A stretch of 64,000 bases of DNA from Ostreococcus lucimarinus CCE9901 (GCF_000092065.1 NC_009369.1:372001-436000); one strand, 5' to 3'; positions 7,676-16,471 are shown, numbered from the stretch's first letter. Numbers and translations: made by a program. Notes: a model not told the origin generated them from the letters alone.

Positions 7676-9166
7676 CTAGTGCGCGTGCTCGACGCCGAGT
7701 TGCGCGAGCGCGATGACGAGAACGCCGGCGGTGTAACACACGAACTTGTAAATGCGCATGCCGCGCGCGGGCGCTTCGTGCACGGTGTGCGTGTGCGGAG
7801 CGAGTTTATGGTCGTGACCGTGCTCGTCTTCGCACGATTGCGTTTGCGTCTCGAACTCGTCGCCGATGACTTCCACGGTACCGACGTAAATGAACGTACC
7901 GGCGGCGATGCCCTCGAGGACGGCGGAGACGGCTGGGCTGTGTGCGCTTTCCGCCGCGCACCCGATCAAGATCCCGATCGGGGTTATGAACGAAAACGCC
8001 GTCATGAAAATGAAGAGCGTCTGCGGATTCGTCATGCCGCAGCGCAAAAACGCGCACCCGATGCTGAACGCGGCCGCGGCTTTGTGCGACGCGATGGCGG
8101 TGAAAATCGCGTACACACTGTTTCGATCGCTTTGAAGCCCGAGGGAGACACCCGCGAGAGAGGCGTGCAACGCGACGCCCGCCATGAAGAGCAAAGCCGT
8201 TCTCGTCTGCGCGAAGATGGACACGTGACGACCCTTCTCGTCGTGCGCGCACGTGTCGCACGCGTCGGTCGACGCCTTGTCCACGACGACGACGACGGCC
8301 GCATCGACGTGATGTTCTTTACTTTGTCCGTGTCCGTGTCCGTGTCCGTGGCCGTGCTCTCCGTCGCCCTCGCTCTCCGTCACGTGCGAGTGCGTGTGAA
8401 ACACGACGCGTTCGACGAAGAACGCGATGAGAAATCCCAGCATGACCATGACCATGGCGAAAGGATACTCCTTCGCCGTACCGATGCGTGCCTCCGTCGC
8501 GCTCTCGAGCGCGTGCGGGACGAGGTGCACGAACCCAGACGCGAGAAACAATCCCCCGCTGAACGCGTTCATAAACTCCAACGCGCTCTGCATCTTCGGC
8601 AGCGTTCTCACGAACAGCGACGGCAACATTCCTCCCGCCAAACCTTCAAAAAACACAGCCACCATGAGACCCATCTTGAGTTTGAAATGCTTCAACCCAC
8701 CCGTCGCCGCCGCCGCGCTTTCCGCCTCGCTCGCGATGAACGTGCACGTCGACTCGCTCAGGCACCGCGCCGCCAAACTCAGCGCCGAGAGCAACTCGGT
8801 CTCGTTCAACTTTTGATCCGCGCCCGCGTACGTCGTGATCACGTCCGCCGACGACACGTTCGTCAGCGTCTCCTCCGCGCTCGCGTGCGCGTGTCCAGCG
8901 CTCGCGTGCGCGTGTCCAGCGTGCGAATCCGCGCCCGCGCCCGCGCCGCTCGTCCTCGCCGCGAACCGCTCGAACAATTCGCTCAGCTCGTGAGCGTCCA
9001 TCGTCGCGTCGTCGTTGTCGTCGTTGTACGTCTCCAAGATGTGATCCACCGGCGTCTCGTCGCCTCTCGCGACGCGCGCCATCGCGCACGCGCACGCGCA
9101 CACCGTCAGCGCCGTCGCGAATCGCGCGCGCGCCCGTCGACACCGCCGCCGGTCGTTCGCCGTCAT
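7676..9166 (-). CDS. ZIP-family metal transporter with EF-hand-like N-terminus
   Basis: A 496-residue protein starting at MTANDRR. A signal-like hydrophobic stretch is followed by a calcium-loop-like DDNDDATMDAHE (residues 49-60) and a second Tyr-containing motif at about 108-126. Then come the ZIP helices, split by a His-rich cytosolic loop (HGHGHGHGHG at 271-280). Metal-site regions are HASLAGVSLG (His334), SHKAAAAFSIG (His361) and LEGIAAGTFIYV (Glu419). The downstream stretch FSFITPIGILIG is typical of the ZIP1-3/plant IRT-type branch. ZIPs move Zn, Fe or Mn into the cytosol. The frame continues upstream to 11032, but that part lies antisense to LHCB4 and is spurious. Confidence 0.9.
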   Translation of the reverse strand: MTANDRRRCRRARARFATALTVCACACAMARVARGDETPVDHILETYNDDNDDATMDAHELSELFERFAARTSGAGAGADSHAGHAHASAGHAHASAEETLTNVSSADVITTYAGADQKLNETELLSALSLAARCLSESTCTFIASEAESAAAATGGLKHFKLKMGLMVAVFFEGLAGGMLPSLFVRTLPKMQSALEFMNAFSGGLFLASGFVHLVPHALESATEARIGTAKEYPFAMVMVMLGFLIAFFVERVVFHTHSHVTESEGDGEHGHGHGHGHGQSKEHHVDAAVVVVVDKASTDACDTCAHDEKGRHVSIFAQTRTALLFMAGVALHASLAGVSLGLQSDRNSVYAIFTAIASHKAAAAFSIGCAFLRCGMTNPQTLFIFMTAFSFITPIGILIGCAAESAHSPAVSAVLEGIAAGTFIYVGTVEVIGDEFETQTQSCEDEHGHDHKLAPHTHTVHEAPARGMRIYKFVCYTAGVLVIALAQLGVEHAH

Positions 9167-9292
9167 CTTGTCTCGCGCCGTCGCGAATCGCGCGCGCGTC
9201 GAGTCCCGGTCTCGACGCCCGCGCCCGGTTCGCCCCGGTTCGAGCGCGCGCGAACGAGCCGAAGAGGCGTCGCGAAGTGCGGCGATGCGCGC

Positions 9293-9337
9293 GCGTCGTG
9301 CACGTGTCGACGATTCGCGTCGTGCACGTGTCGAGGA
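9293..9337. promoter_or_regulatory. Two G-box (CACGTG) sites in a 24-base direct repeat
   Basis: The core CACGTG occurs at 9301-9306 and again at 9325-9330, each inside the same flanking sequence GCGTCGTGCACGTGTCGA. The repeat period is 24 bases. G-boxes are the recognised sites of plant bZIP and bHLH factors and are common in light-regulated promoters. They lie between the divergent ZIP transporter (start 9166) and LHCB4 (start 9716), so either gene could be the target. A regulatory role is inference. Confidence 0.5.
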
Positions 9338-9410
9338 TCGTCGTACGCGACGCCCCGCGAAGCCCATCACGGATCGCGTCGCGACGCGCGTCGTAAACAT
9401 GTCGACACGC

Positions 9411-9552
9411 ATGTCGACATATTTACCCACGCGCGTGTACGCATTGAACCCCGTGATGCATCTATATACGAAAAACGTCTCGACGCACATGTCGACATAT
9501 TTACCCCACGCGCGTGTACGCATTGAACCCCGTGATGCATCTATATACGAAA
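9411..9552. repeat. Direct repeat of 63-64 bases, two copies
   Basis: Copy one is 9411-9473 and copy two is 9489-9552. They are identical apart from one extra C in a C-run, with a 15-base spacer, giving a period of 78 bases. Each copy starts at the palindrome ATGTCGACAT and contains ATGCAT and TATATA. The unit is far more AT-rich than its surroundings. It lies in the shared upstream region of the ZIP and LHCB4 genes and is non-coding as far as I can see. Confidence 0.9.
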
Positions 9553-9627
9553 CAGATAAATGCACGAAATACACGGTGGTAAACAGACCCCGAATGCGAT
9601 GCGCACGGACGTTCGAGCGCGCAAAAA

Positions 9628-9679
9628 GCGCGATCGAGCGAGCGATCCGATCCGCGCGCGATCGCTCGCTCGATCGCGC
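9628..9679. repeat. Perfect 20-base inverted repeat upstream of LHCB4
   Basis: The arms at 9628-9647 and 9660-9679 are exact reverse complements (20 pairs) around a 12-base spacer. The structure ends 36 bases before the LHCB4 start codon, so it may lie in the 5' untranslated region or core promoter. It could form an RNA hairpin or a DNA cruciform. The function is unknown. Confidence 0.85.
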
Positions 9680-9715
9680 GCGTCGCCACACGCCGACGAC
9701 GCGCGCGCACTCGCG

Positions 9716-10987
9716 ATGTTCAAGACGAAAGCCCCCGCGCCGAAGACGGCGGTGAAGAAATCCGCGCCGGCGAAGAAGGCGCCGGCGAAGAAGGCGCCGG
9801 CGAAGAAGGTCGCGGCGAAGAAGGCGCCCGTTCGCAAGGCGGGCGACGACGAGGTGCGACGCGAACGACGACGATCGCGACGACCGGGCGCGCGCGACGA
9901 CGCGATGGCGCGCGCGACGACGCGATTGAATGGGAAGAATATTCGCGGCGCGCGTCGGGCGGGGACGGCGCGACGCGCGGCGGGAGGGGAGACGGGAAGG
10001 CGATGGATGCGCGGACGGGGACGATATCCTGGAGATATGGTTTGACGCGCGCGACGCGGGCGCGAGACGCGAGGGCGGCGCGCGGCGCGAGACGGTCGCG
10101 AACGATCGAGAGGGAGAGAAATCGTGGACGCGCGCGCGGTGCGGGACGGATCGGCGGGTCGACGCGCGCGGTGGGCGACGCGGGAGGGCGCGACGCGAAG
10201 ACGACGAGACGACGCGAGACGGAGGACTGACGGCGAACGCTCGCGTTCTCGCGCGATAGCTCTGGCGTCCGGGTGCCGTGCGACCGGCGTGGTTGGATGG
10301 CTCTCTCCCGGGTGACCGTGGATTCGATCCGTTCAACTTGTCCAAGTGCGTGTGGCGACGTGACGCGATGCGACGCGAGCGCGCGAGACGCGTCGACGAA
10401 TCGCAGACTGACGGCGTTTGTTTCGCAGGCCGATTGAATACGTTCAATTCGATCTTGACGCTCTCGATGGCTCCGCCGCGACGAACCCGGCGGGTCGGGT
10501 GATCGGTAAGCTCAAGAAGACCGACAACAAGCCGAAGGCGCGCGCGATCGTGCCGTACGACGAGTCCTTCGACATCATGCGCTTCCGCGAGTGCGAACTC
10601 TTGCACTCTCGCTGGGCCATGCTCGGCTTGGTCGGCGCCACCGCCGCGGAAGCCGCCACGGGTATCTCCTGGGCCGACGCCGGTAAGGTTGAACTTGAAC
10701 AACCGCAATACCTCGGCTTCCCGCTCCCGGGCTTGTCCGTCGCCTCCTTGACGGCGATTGAAGTGCTCGCGATGGGTTACCTCGAAGTCGCCCGCTCGGC
10801 GGAGCTCGACCAAAACAAGCGCATGTACCCGGGCGGCGCGTTCGACCCGCTCGGCTACGTCGCCAACGCCGACGCCGAGGAGGAATTCCGCCTCAAGACG
10901 GCTGAACTCAAGCACGGTCGCTTGGCAATGGTGGGCATGTTGATCATCTCCATCGAAGCCGCGGCCGGCCACGGCGTGCTTCCGTAA
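9716..10987 (+). CDS. LHCB4: CP29 light-harvesting chlorophyll a/b protein (LHCB4), three exons
   Basis: Exons 9716-9853, 10260-10345 and 10429-10987 join in phase to give 260 residues. The order of signatures is that of CP29: [16 protein letters not shown], then [15 protein letters not shown], then the first chlorophyll helix [30 protein letters not shown], a second helix, [14 protein letters not shown], and the last helix with [15 protein letters not shown]29 is a minor antenna protein linking the photosystem II core with LHCII. The N-terminus is Lys/Ala/Pro-rich ([18 protein letters not shown]), like the retained N-terminus of Chlamydomonas CP29, and contains a 15-base tandem repeat. Both introns begin GTGCG and carry ACTGAC shortly before the AG acceptor. 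In-frame ATGs upstream exist but would encode low-complexity sequence. Confidence 0.95.
9854..10259 (+). other. LHCB4 intron 1
   Basis: A 406-base intron, donor GAG|GTGCGA, branch-like GGACTGACGG about 30 bases before the acceptor, acceptor GATAG. It interrupts the gene in phase 0 between the Lys/Ala-rich leader and the sequence starting LWRPGAVRP. Confidence 0.88.
10346..10428 (+). other. LHCB4 intron 2
   Basis: An 83-base intron, donor AA|GTGCGT, branch-like AGACTGACGG, acceptor TCGCAG. It splits a Lys codon; splicing restores [11 protein letters not shown], the conserved CP29 sequence, which confirms the junction. Confidence 0.93.
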
Positions 10988-11241
10988 GCGAGCGATGTGA
11001 GCTGTTGAACATCGAAGCGCGCGACGATTCAAATCCGCCGAAACTCGCGAGGGTCGACGCCGATCGCGACGCCGCGCGCGTCAATTAGCGAATCATCATC
11101 ATTTACCTTAGCACCTTCGTCATGTATCGCAGGAAGACGCACGATTAATCGCTCGACGCTTTCGCTCGTCGCGCGCGCAAACCTCGTCGTCGCGCGAGCT
11201 AACCCTCGGCGCGCACGCCCCGCACACCCGCGCGACGCACC

Positions 11242-12177
11242 ATGCTCGCGCGCGCGTGCGGCTTCCCCCGAGCGAGCGCGCGATTCTGTCACCGCGCGTC
11301 CGCGTCGTCCTCGCGCGCGTCGCGCGCGCGCGCGCGCGTCGGCGTCGCCGTTTCCGCGCGCGTCGTGGCGAACGACCGCGAACGACGCGCGTCTTTCGAC
11401 GCCGATGACGCCTCGCGCGACGGCGCGCGCGCGACGCGACGGCGCTCGAACGAACGACCGCGACGACGCGCCGTCGCGCGCGCGGCGAGCGGGACGGACG
11501 ACGAGCCACCGGCGCCGCTGTACGTCAAGATACCGCTGGGCTTCGCGTACGCGGCGCTCACGTACGCGGCGGCGTGCAACGCCTTCATGTGGACGCTCGA
11601 TCTGAGCGCGCCGATCATCGAGGGACCGACGAGCTTGGTGGTTGGACGACTGTGCGTCGCCCTCGGGGCGACGCTGCTCGCGGGATTGAACTTTTGGCCG
11701 CAGGCGGAGAAACAGTTGGGACGGTGCGCGCGAACGTTCGCGTCGAAGGAATCGAGCGAACGATTAAAGGCGGACGCCGCGAAGTTCGCCGCCATGGTCG
11801 CGATGAAGATGGGGTTTGAGTTTTACGCGTATTGGAAGGCGCTGACGTCGTTCACGCCGTGCAGTCAATCGCTCGAGTTGCCGGCGTGGTACGGGTTGGC
11901 GTTCGTCGGGCACGCGACCTTCGTCGCCGCGAGCTCAAAGATTCTCGGCCCGGGCGGCGCGTCCACGGAGGACGTGCCGTTACAGATGCGCAAACTCATC
12001 GGCGGGTTCGATGTTTTGCTGGCGTTGGCGTGCGTGGGGACGAGTAAGCTCGCGATGGCTGGGTACGGCGTTCCGAGCGCGGCGCTCGGTTTCGTCTTCA
12101 TGCTCGCCGCGACGTACTTTACGTTTGAAAACAAGCTCCCATCCAAAAAGACGCCGAGTTCCGGCGCCGCGGCGTGA
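11242..12177 (+). CDS. Predicted plastid membrane protein, unknown function
   Basis: I do not recognise the family. The 311-residue protein has about 85 residues of Arg/Ala/Ser-rich leader typical of a plastid transit peptide. About five or six hydrophobic segments follow: AYAALTYAAACNAFMWTL, SLVVGRLCVALGATLLAGL, AAMVAMKMGFEFYAYW, WYGLAFVGHATFVAAS, DVLLALACVGTSKLAMAGY and LGFVFMLAATYF. The C-terminus is short and ends in Ala residues. The region between it and LHCB4 (10988-11241) shows no gene. It runs in the same direction as the exonuclease gene 128 bases downstream. Confidence 0.68.
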   Translation: MLARACGFPRASARFCHRASASSSRASRARARVGVAVSARVVANDRERRASFDADDASRDGARATRRRSNERPRRRAVARAASGTDDEPPAPLYVKIPLGFAYAALTYAAACNAFMWTLDLSAPIIEGPTSLVVGRLCVALGATLLAGLNFWPQAEKQLGRCARTFASKESSERLKADAAKFAAMVAMKMGFEFYAYWKALTSFTPCSQSLELPAWYGLAFVGHATFVAASSKILGPGGASTEDVPLQMRKLIGGFDVLLALACVGTSKLAMAGYGVPSAALGFVFMLAATYFTFENKLPSKKTPSSGAAA

Positions 12178-12304
12178 CGCCCTTCGCGAATCTATTCGCG
12201 CCTCGAACACGTAGCACACCATTGTTAGAACACCCGAGACGATCGTCTTCTCGCGCGTCTCGCCCGCGTCGCCGCACTCGCGCGCTCGCCCTCGCGTCGC
12301 CCCC

Positions 12305-13474
12305 ATGCGCGTCCCCAGCGCCGCGAAAAACATTCGCAACGCCGCCGCCCGGCTTCTCAGCGCCGAACCACCGCCTTCGGTCGCGTCCTCGGTCGTCGAT
12401 CCGTTCGCGCTCCCTCCCGTGGACGTCGCCTACGACGTCGAGAGCGCCGAGCGCGCGCTCGCCCTGCGCGGCTTCGCGCCCTCCGCGGCGCCCGGAGCGC
12501 CGCGTTTCATCGGTTTCGACGTCGAGACGAAGCCGAATTTCACGAAAAACGTCGCCAACGTCAACGCGCCGGCGCTGGTGCAGCTGGCGAACGAGCGCGG
12601 GTGCGTGCTGGTGCACCTGGCGAGCATGCGCGGGGAGACGCCGCCGACGCTGCGAGCGCTGTGCGAGGACGCGGGGTCGATATTCGTCGGGAACGGGGTG
12701 TGGTCGGACATGCGGGACGTCGACTGGGCGTTCGGGACGAAATCGCGAGGGTACGTCGACGTGGGGGTGATCGCGCAGACGTTTGGACACTCGAGACACG
12801 GGTTGAAGGCGATGAGCGCGAGATACGGATACGACGCCGAAAAGCCGAAATCCGTGCAGACGTCGAATTGGGAAAAAAGCCCCCTGGAGGCGAAGCAGAT
12901 CGATTACGGGGCGAAGGACGCGGCGTTGGGGTTGTGGGTGCTGAAACAGTTGTACGCGGAGTACGCGGGAGGGGAGGTGTCGCTCGAGGATTGGGCGATG
13001 GCGTTTGGAAACGCGTCGCAGCCGAAGGAGGCGTTTCGGTCGGCGCGAGCGAACGCGAAGACGACGCCGGAGTGCGTGATGAAGGCGTTCGAGAGATTCG
13101 ATCAGAAGAATCGAGAGTTGGTGAAAGAGGCGTGGTTGGTTCGTCAGATGAAAAAGGCCCAGCGCGTCGTGAAACAGATGGCGGAGGGCGCGTTGCATCC
13201 GGTGAGCGCGACGCACGCGTTGATGGATATTTTGCATGCGCCCAAGTCGAAGCGCAAAGTCGTCGAGTGGGTGGGAAGTGGTAGTAAAGGTGGCGGACTG
13301 TTCGAGATCGAGCTCAAACTGGGCTCGTCCGTGCGCGCGCGCGGTGAAGGGCGCACGGTGAAGGCGGCGAAATTCGAAGCCGCTCGAGGCGCGTTCGCCG
13401 CCTTAAAAGACGGGGACGCCGCCGACGCGACGATTTGGATCAAGCGCGAGTTAGAGCACGCTTGGTCGCAGTAG
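12305..13474 (+). CDS. DEDDy 3'-5' exonuclease with C-terminal dsRNA-binding-like domain
   Basis: The 389-residue protein contains the WRN/RNase D-type exonuclease fold. Exo I is FIGFDVETKPNF (Asp72, Glu74), Exo II is FVGNGVWSDMRDVDW (Asp135), and Exo III is DYGAKDAALG (Tyr201, Asp205). All four metal-binding acids and the DEDDy Tyr are present, so it should be active on single-stranded nucleic acid ends. Residues about 299-368 (SATHALMDILHAP, then a GGGLFEIELKLG strand, then GEGRTVKAAKFEAARGAFAAL) follow the alpha-beta-beta-beta-alpha pattern of a dsRNA-binding domain, including the final Lys/Ala-rich helix. That assignment is by pattern only. Substrate and location are unknown. Confidence 0.8.
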   Translation: MRVPSAAKNIRNAAARLLSAEPPPSVASSVVDPFALPPVDVAYDVESAERALALRGFAPSAAPGAPRFIGFDVETKPNFTKNVANVNAPALVQLANERGCVLVHLASMRGETPPTLRALCEDAGSIFVGNGVWSDMRDVDWAFGTKSRGYVDVGVIAQTFGHSRHGLKAMSARYGYDAEKPKSVQTSNWEKSPLEAKQIDYGAKDAALGLWVLKQLYAEYAGGEVSLEDWAMAFGNASQPKEAFRSARANAKTTPECVMKAFERFDQKNRELVKEAWLVRQMKKAQRVVKQMAEGALHPVSATHALMDILHAPKSKRKVVEWVGSGSKGGGLFEIELKLGSSVRARGEGRTVKAAKFEAARGAFAALKDGDAADATIWIKRELEHAWSQ

Positions 13475-13527
13475 AAGTGTTGTAGTGGCATTTTGTACAA
13501 AACTATTGAAACTATTGGATGAACGCG

Positions 13528-15228
13528 TTACACCAGTGAGTTTCCATCCGGGCGACCGTACATCATCGGCGCGTTCGGCGTTTGGAACACGACGCCCGGA
13601 TCCGACCGGGCGGTCGGCGGCGGACGCTGCGCTCGCTGCGCCGCCGCCACCGCGACGTCGGGCGCCCTCGTCTTTTCCGTGACCTCGTCGTAGATGGCGA
13701 CAATTTCGGGCTTGGTGATCATGTTCTCGTCCTTGTCTCGGGCGTAGCAAATGAACACGGCGTCGATGCACGTCAAGAGGACGGAGAACAAAAATGACAA
13801 AATCACAATCGAAGAGACGCCCGCGCACGCGCCGACAATTGCACCGACGTTGTGAGCCAAATCATCGTCACCGGTTGATACTTGCACACCTACGTGCACG
13901 GAAATCCCCACGACGACGCCGTAGAAGATGGCGAAGAAGAGCGCGGTCATGTTCAAAATCATCTCCGGTAACCACCACACGCGCAGGGCGCTCAAAAAGT
14001 TATCCTTCAGCAATCGCGTGACTTCGCGACCGGATTCCAACAACGATTCACCCGTGATGGCGCACTGGATGGTCGCAAACTTGGTGATGGTTTCAATGAT
14101 TTCGGCGATACAGTCCATGACGGCGGTGACGATGCACGCAAGAATAGCCATGAAGCCGCGCGATTCGCGTCGCAATCTTTCATTCAAGTTGCGCAAAATG
14201 GTCACACCTGTCAAAACTAACCCGCCGAACGCCAACGAGCCGAACGATGCGCCGAAGGCGTGGCCGATGAACTCGCGCGTCGTTCCCACGAACGCCGTCG
14301 TTCCCGCCGGGGCAAAGTACCAGCGCGAGATTGACCCGCCGATGACGAATGTGCGCATCTCCGCCGCGATCATGTGTGACCAGAGCCACACGAGCAAGGC
14401 GAAAACGACGTACGGGCCCACCCAGCTGTCGGTTTGCCATTCGCAACACGGAACGACTTCCTCGCCGTAGTAGCATTTCCCGCCAGTGTAGTGCTCGTAA
14501 TCGCTCGGCGCGATCGAGCCGTTCATGTACGCCCCCCACACGCACGTGAAAAACATGATCGAGGACACGATGACGGCCAAACCGGCGAAGACGCTCGTGG
14601 TGATGAGATGAGGATTATCCTTCAACGCCGTCGACGCGGCGCCGAGAAGCTTCGCGACGAGCTCCACCCGGTCGCGCGTCGCGTGCATCCAATACGCGAA
14701 AAACGCAGCGAACAACGCGAACAGAATACACGGAAACGCCATCCTTTCAATCGCGAACGCGATCGACAACGCGAAGCAACTTCCGATTTTCACGTAAATC
14801 ATCGACCACGTGGCGAATCGAGGGTGTCGCTTAAACGCCGTCAAAGCCAACGCTCCCATCGCGCACGCCCCGAGCATCGCCATCACGACGTACGGTCTCG
14901 CCTTCGTCAACGCCGTCGCCGCGTCTTCGTCCGCGCCGTCCTCCAACAGCGTCCTTCGTCGCGCGCCGACGCCGTTCGCCGCGTGACAACTCTCGTACTT
15001 GTTCAGCGTCTCCGCCTCCGTCAACACGTGCGCGTCCGCGGAGACGCGCGAGAGCGCCAAAAGTCCGCACAGGATCGTCACCGCGAGCGACGTCGCGAAC
15101 GCGCGCTTGAACGCGACGTCGCGGTGCGGTCGCGCGGCGAGATTTCCGTCGTTTTCATTCGCGATTTCGTGACGTTCCGACGACGTAAAGAGCGCGCTGT
15201 CGTCGTCCTCGCGCGCGTGGTCGGCCAT
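13528..15228 (-). CDS. Choline-transporter-like (CTL/SLC44, PNS1) membrane protein
   Basis: From the Met at 15228 (MADHARED) the protein has 566 residues. It has a soluble N-terminus, a first helix (AFATSLAVTILCGLLALS), a long extra-membrane loop with Cys residues, and then about nine helices. The region with GKCYYGEEVVPCCEW, the segment AGTTAFVGTTREFIGHAFGASFGSLAFG and the later CIDAVFICYARDKDENM are hallmarks of the CTL/SLC44 family. Members transport choline or ethanolamine; plant CTL1 acts in membrane trafficking. The frame continues to 15723 as Arg-rich antisense noise and was cut. The stop is 53 bases from the convergent exonuclease gene. Confidence 0.87.
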   Translation of the reverse strand: MADHAREDDDSALFTSSERHEIANENDGNLAARPHRDVAFKRAFATSLAVTILCGLLALSRVSADAHVLTEAETLNKYESCHAANGVGARRRTLLEDGADEDAATALTKARPYVVMAMLGACAMGALALTAFKRHPRFATWSMIYVKIGSCFALSIAFAIERMAFPCILFALFAAFFAYWMHATRDRVELVAKLLGAASTALKDNPHLITTSVFAGLAVIVSSIMFFTCVWGAYMNGSIAPSDYEHYTGGKCYYGEEVVPCCEWQTDSWVGPYVVFALLVWLWSHMIAAEMRTFVIGGSISRWYFAPAGTTAFVGTTREFIGHAFGASFGSLAFGGLVLTGVTILRNLNERLRRESRGFMAILACIVTAVMDCIAEIIETITKFATIQCAITGESLLESGREVTRLLKDNFLSALRVWWLPEMILNMTALFFAIFYGVVVGISVHVGVQVSTGDDDLAHNVGAIVGACAGVSSIVILSFLFSVLLTCIDAVFICYARDKDENMITKPEIVAIYDEVTEKTRAPDVAVAAAQRAQRPPPTARSDPGVVFQTPNAPMMYGRPDGNSLV

Positions 15229-15389
15229 CGCCGCGTTCGACGTTCGCGGTTCGTTCGCCTCGCGCGCGGTCGCGACGAGGCGCGACGCGCGCGGTCGCGA
15301 CGAGGCGCGAAGTGACGCGAGGGCACCAGATCCAGAGTCGCCGGCGCCGCGGGTGCCGAGTTTACGCAAACGCCGCGACGGCGCGTGGA

Positions 15390-16409
15390 TTACAACGTCG
15401 GCGCCGAGGAGGAGCGCTTTTCTAAGAACGGCGCGGTTTCGCCGAGCGTCGCGCGACGCTCGGCGAGGTGCTCGCGGACGGTGATGTTGTCTAAAGCCTT
15501 GGCGTGATTGAAGGCGACGAAACCGGCGGTGGCGACGGCGTAGCCGACGATTTCGGTGACGCTCACCTCGTCGCCGTATAAGAACATGGCGGCGCCGATG
15601 ACGGCAACGTTCTTCAATTGTGACATCGTCTTCACCATGAGCGATCCCGCGTGTTTGACGACGCCGAGGCAGACGTAATTGACGGCGAAGCCGAACGTCG
15701 CGCAAATAAAGAATAGGTACCAATACCGGGTAAACGTGGCGATATTTTCGGTGCGAAACAATTCCTCGCGCTCGAAAATCAAGCTCAACGCCATCAAAAA
15801 CACTAACGTCGCCGGGGAGAAGTAATACATCCCGTTGAACAGCGAAAACTTTTTGTTGCTGATCAAGTATTGAATCCCGACGCTCCTAAACGCCTCGGCG
15901 ATTTCCGCCGTCAGCATGCACGCCAAACCAAACATCGTCACGTGCGCCTCTCCCCACGCCGCGATGAAACATCCTATCATCACCACGCTCAACGTGGCGA
16001 TGATTCTGCCGCTCCATCGGTCTAAACCGAACGCCACCAAAGTGAAATAGCACACCACCGGCGCGAACGCCTTGAGCATCTGAATAAACGACAGCGACAA
16101 ATACGAATACGCCACGTTCGCCGCCGCGAGCGACAGCGCGGTGCAAAACCCGATCGGCAGTATGTTCGCCGTCCACTCCCTCGCGCTCAACCGGTGCGAC
16201 ATGCGCTTCGGGTCGAGTTTTATCGCCGCCGCCGCGACCCCCCAGCCGAACCAGCTCCCCAGCGAGCTCACGAACACCGGGCAGTTGAACGACGTCTCCG
16301 TGATCAGGTGCTTATTCGCCAGGATCAACACCGTGGCGACGAGCAGATACGCCACCGCGTACGCCATCGCGTACGCCGCGCCCTCCTCGCCGTACGTCGA
16401 CAGTTCCAT
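15390..16409 (-). CDS. Nucleotide-sugar/triose-phosphate translocator-type transporter (DMT superfamily)
   Basis: A 339-residue protein with about ten hydrophobic helices and no transit peptide. The helix NVAYSYLSLSFIQMLKAFAPV and later AGSLMVKTMSQLKNV match the conserved parts of the TPT/NST family, as do the early Lys in LILANKHLI and the C-terminal GDEVSVTEIVGYAVATAGFVAFNHAK. The absence of a plastid leader suggests a Golgi or ER nucleotide-sugar carrier rather than the plastid phosphate translocator. The substrate cannot be read from sequence. It starts about 215 bases from the divergent helicase gene, across a repeat-rich stretch. Confidence 0.88.
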   Translation of the reverse strand: MELSTYGEEGAAYAMAYAVAYLLVATVLILANKHLITETSFNCPVFVSSLGSWFGWGVAAAAIKLDPKRMSHRLSAREWTANILPIGFCTALSLAAANVAYSYLSLSFIQMLKAFAPVVCYFTLVAFGLDRWSGRIIATLSVVMIGCFIAAWGEAHVTMFGLACMLTAEIAEAFRSVGIQYLISNKKFSLFNGMYYFSPATLVFLMALSLIFEREELFRTENIATFTRYWYLFFICATFGFAVNYVCLGVVKHAGSLMVKTMSQLKNVAVIGAAMFLYGDEVSVTEIVGYAVATAGFVAFNHAKALDNITVREHLAERRATLGETAPFLEKRSSSAPTL

Positions 16410-16471
16410 CGCTTCGTCGTGTCAACACCCTCAGCGCGTTCGCGCGTTCGCGCCGCGCGTCGATCGCCGAC

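Noticed and set aside
9167-11032. 1118-codon reverse frame extending upstream of the ZIP gene
   Set aside because: The part beyond 9166 is Arg-rich low-complexity sequence antisense to LHCB4 exons and introns. The ZIP protein has its own Met and signal-like N-terminus at 9166.
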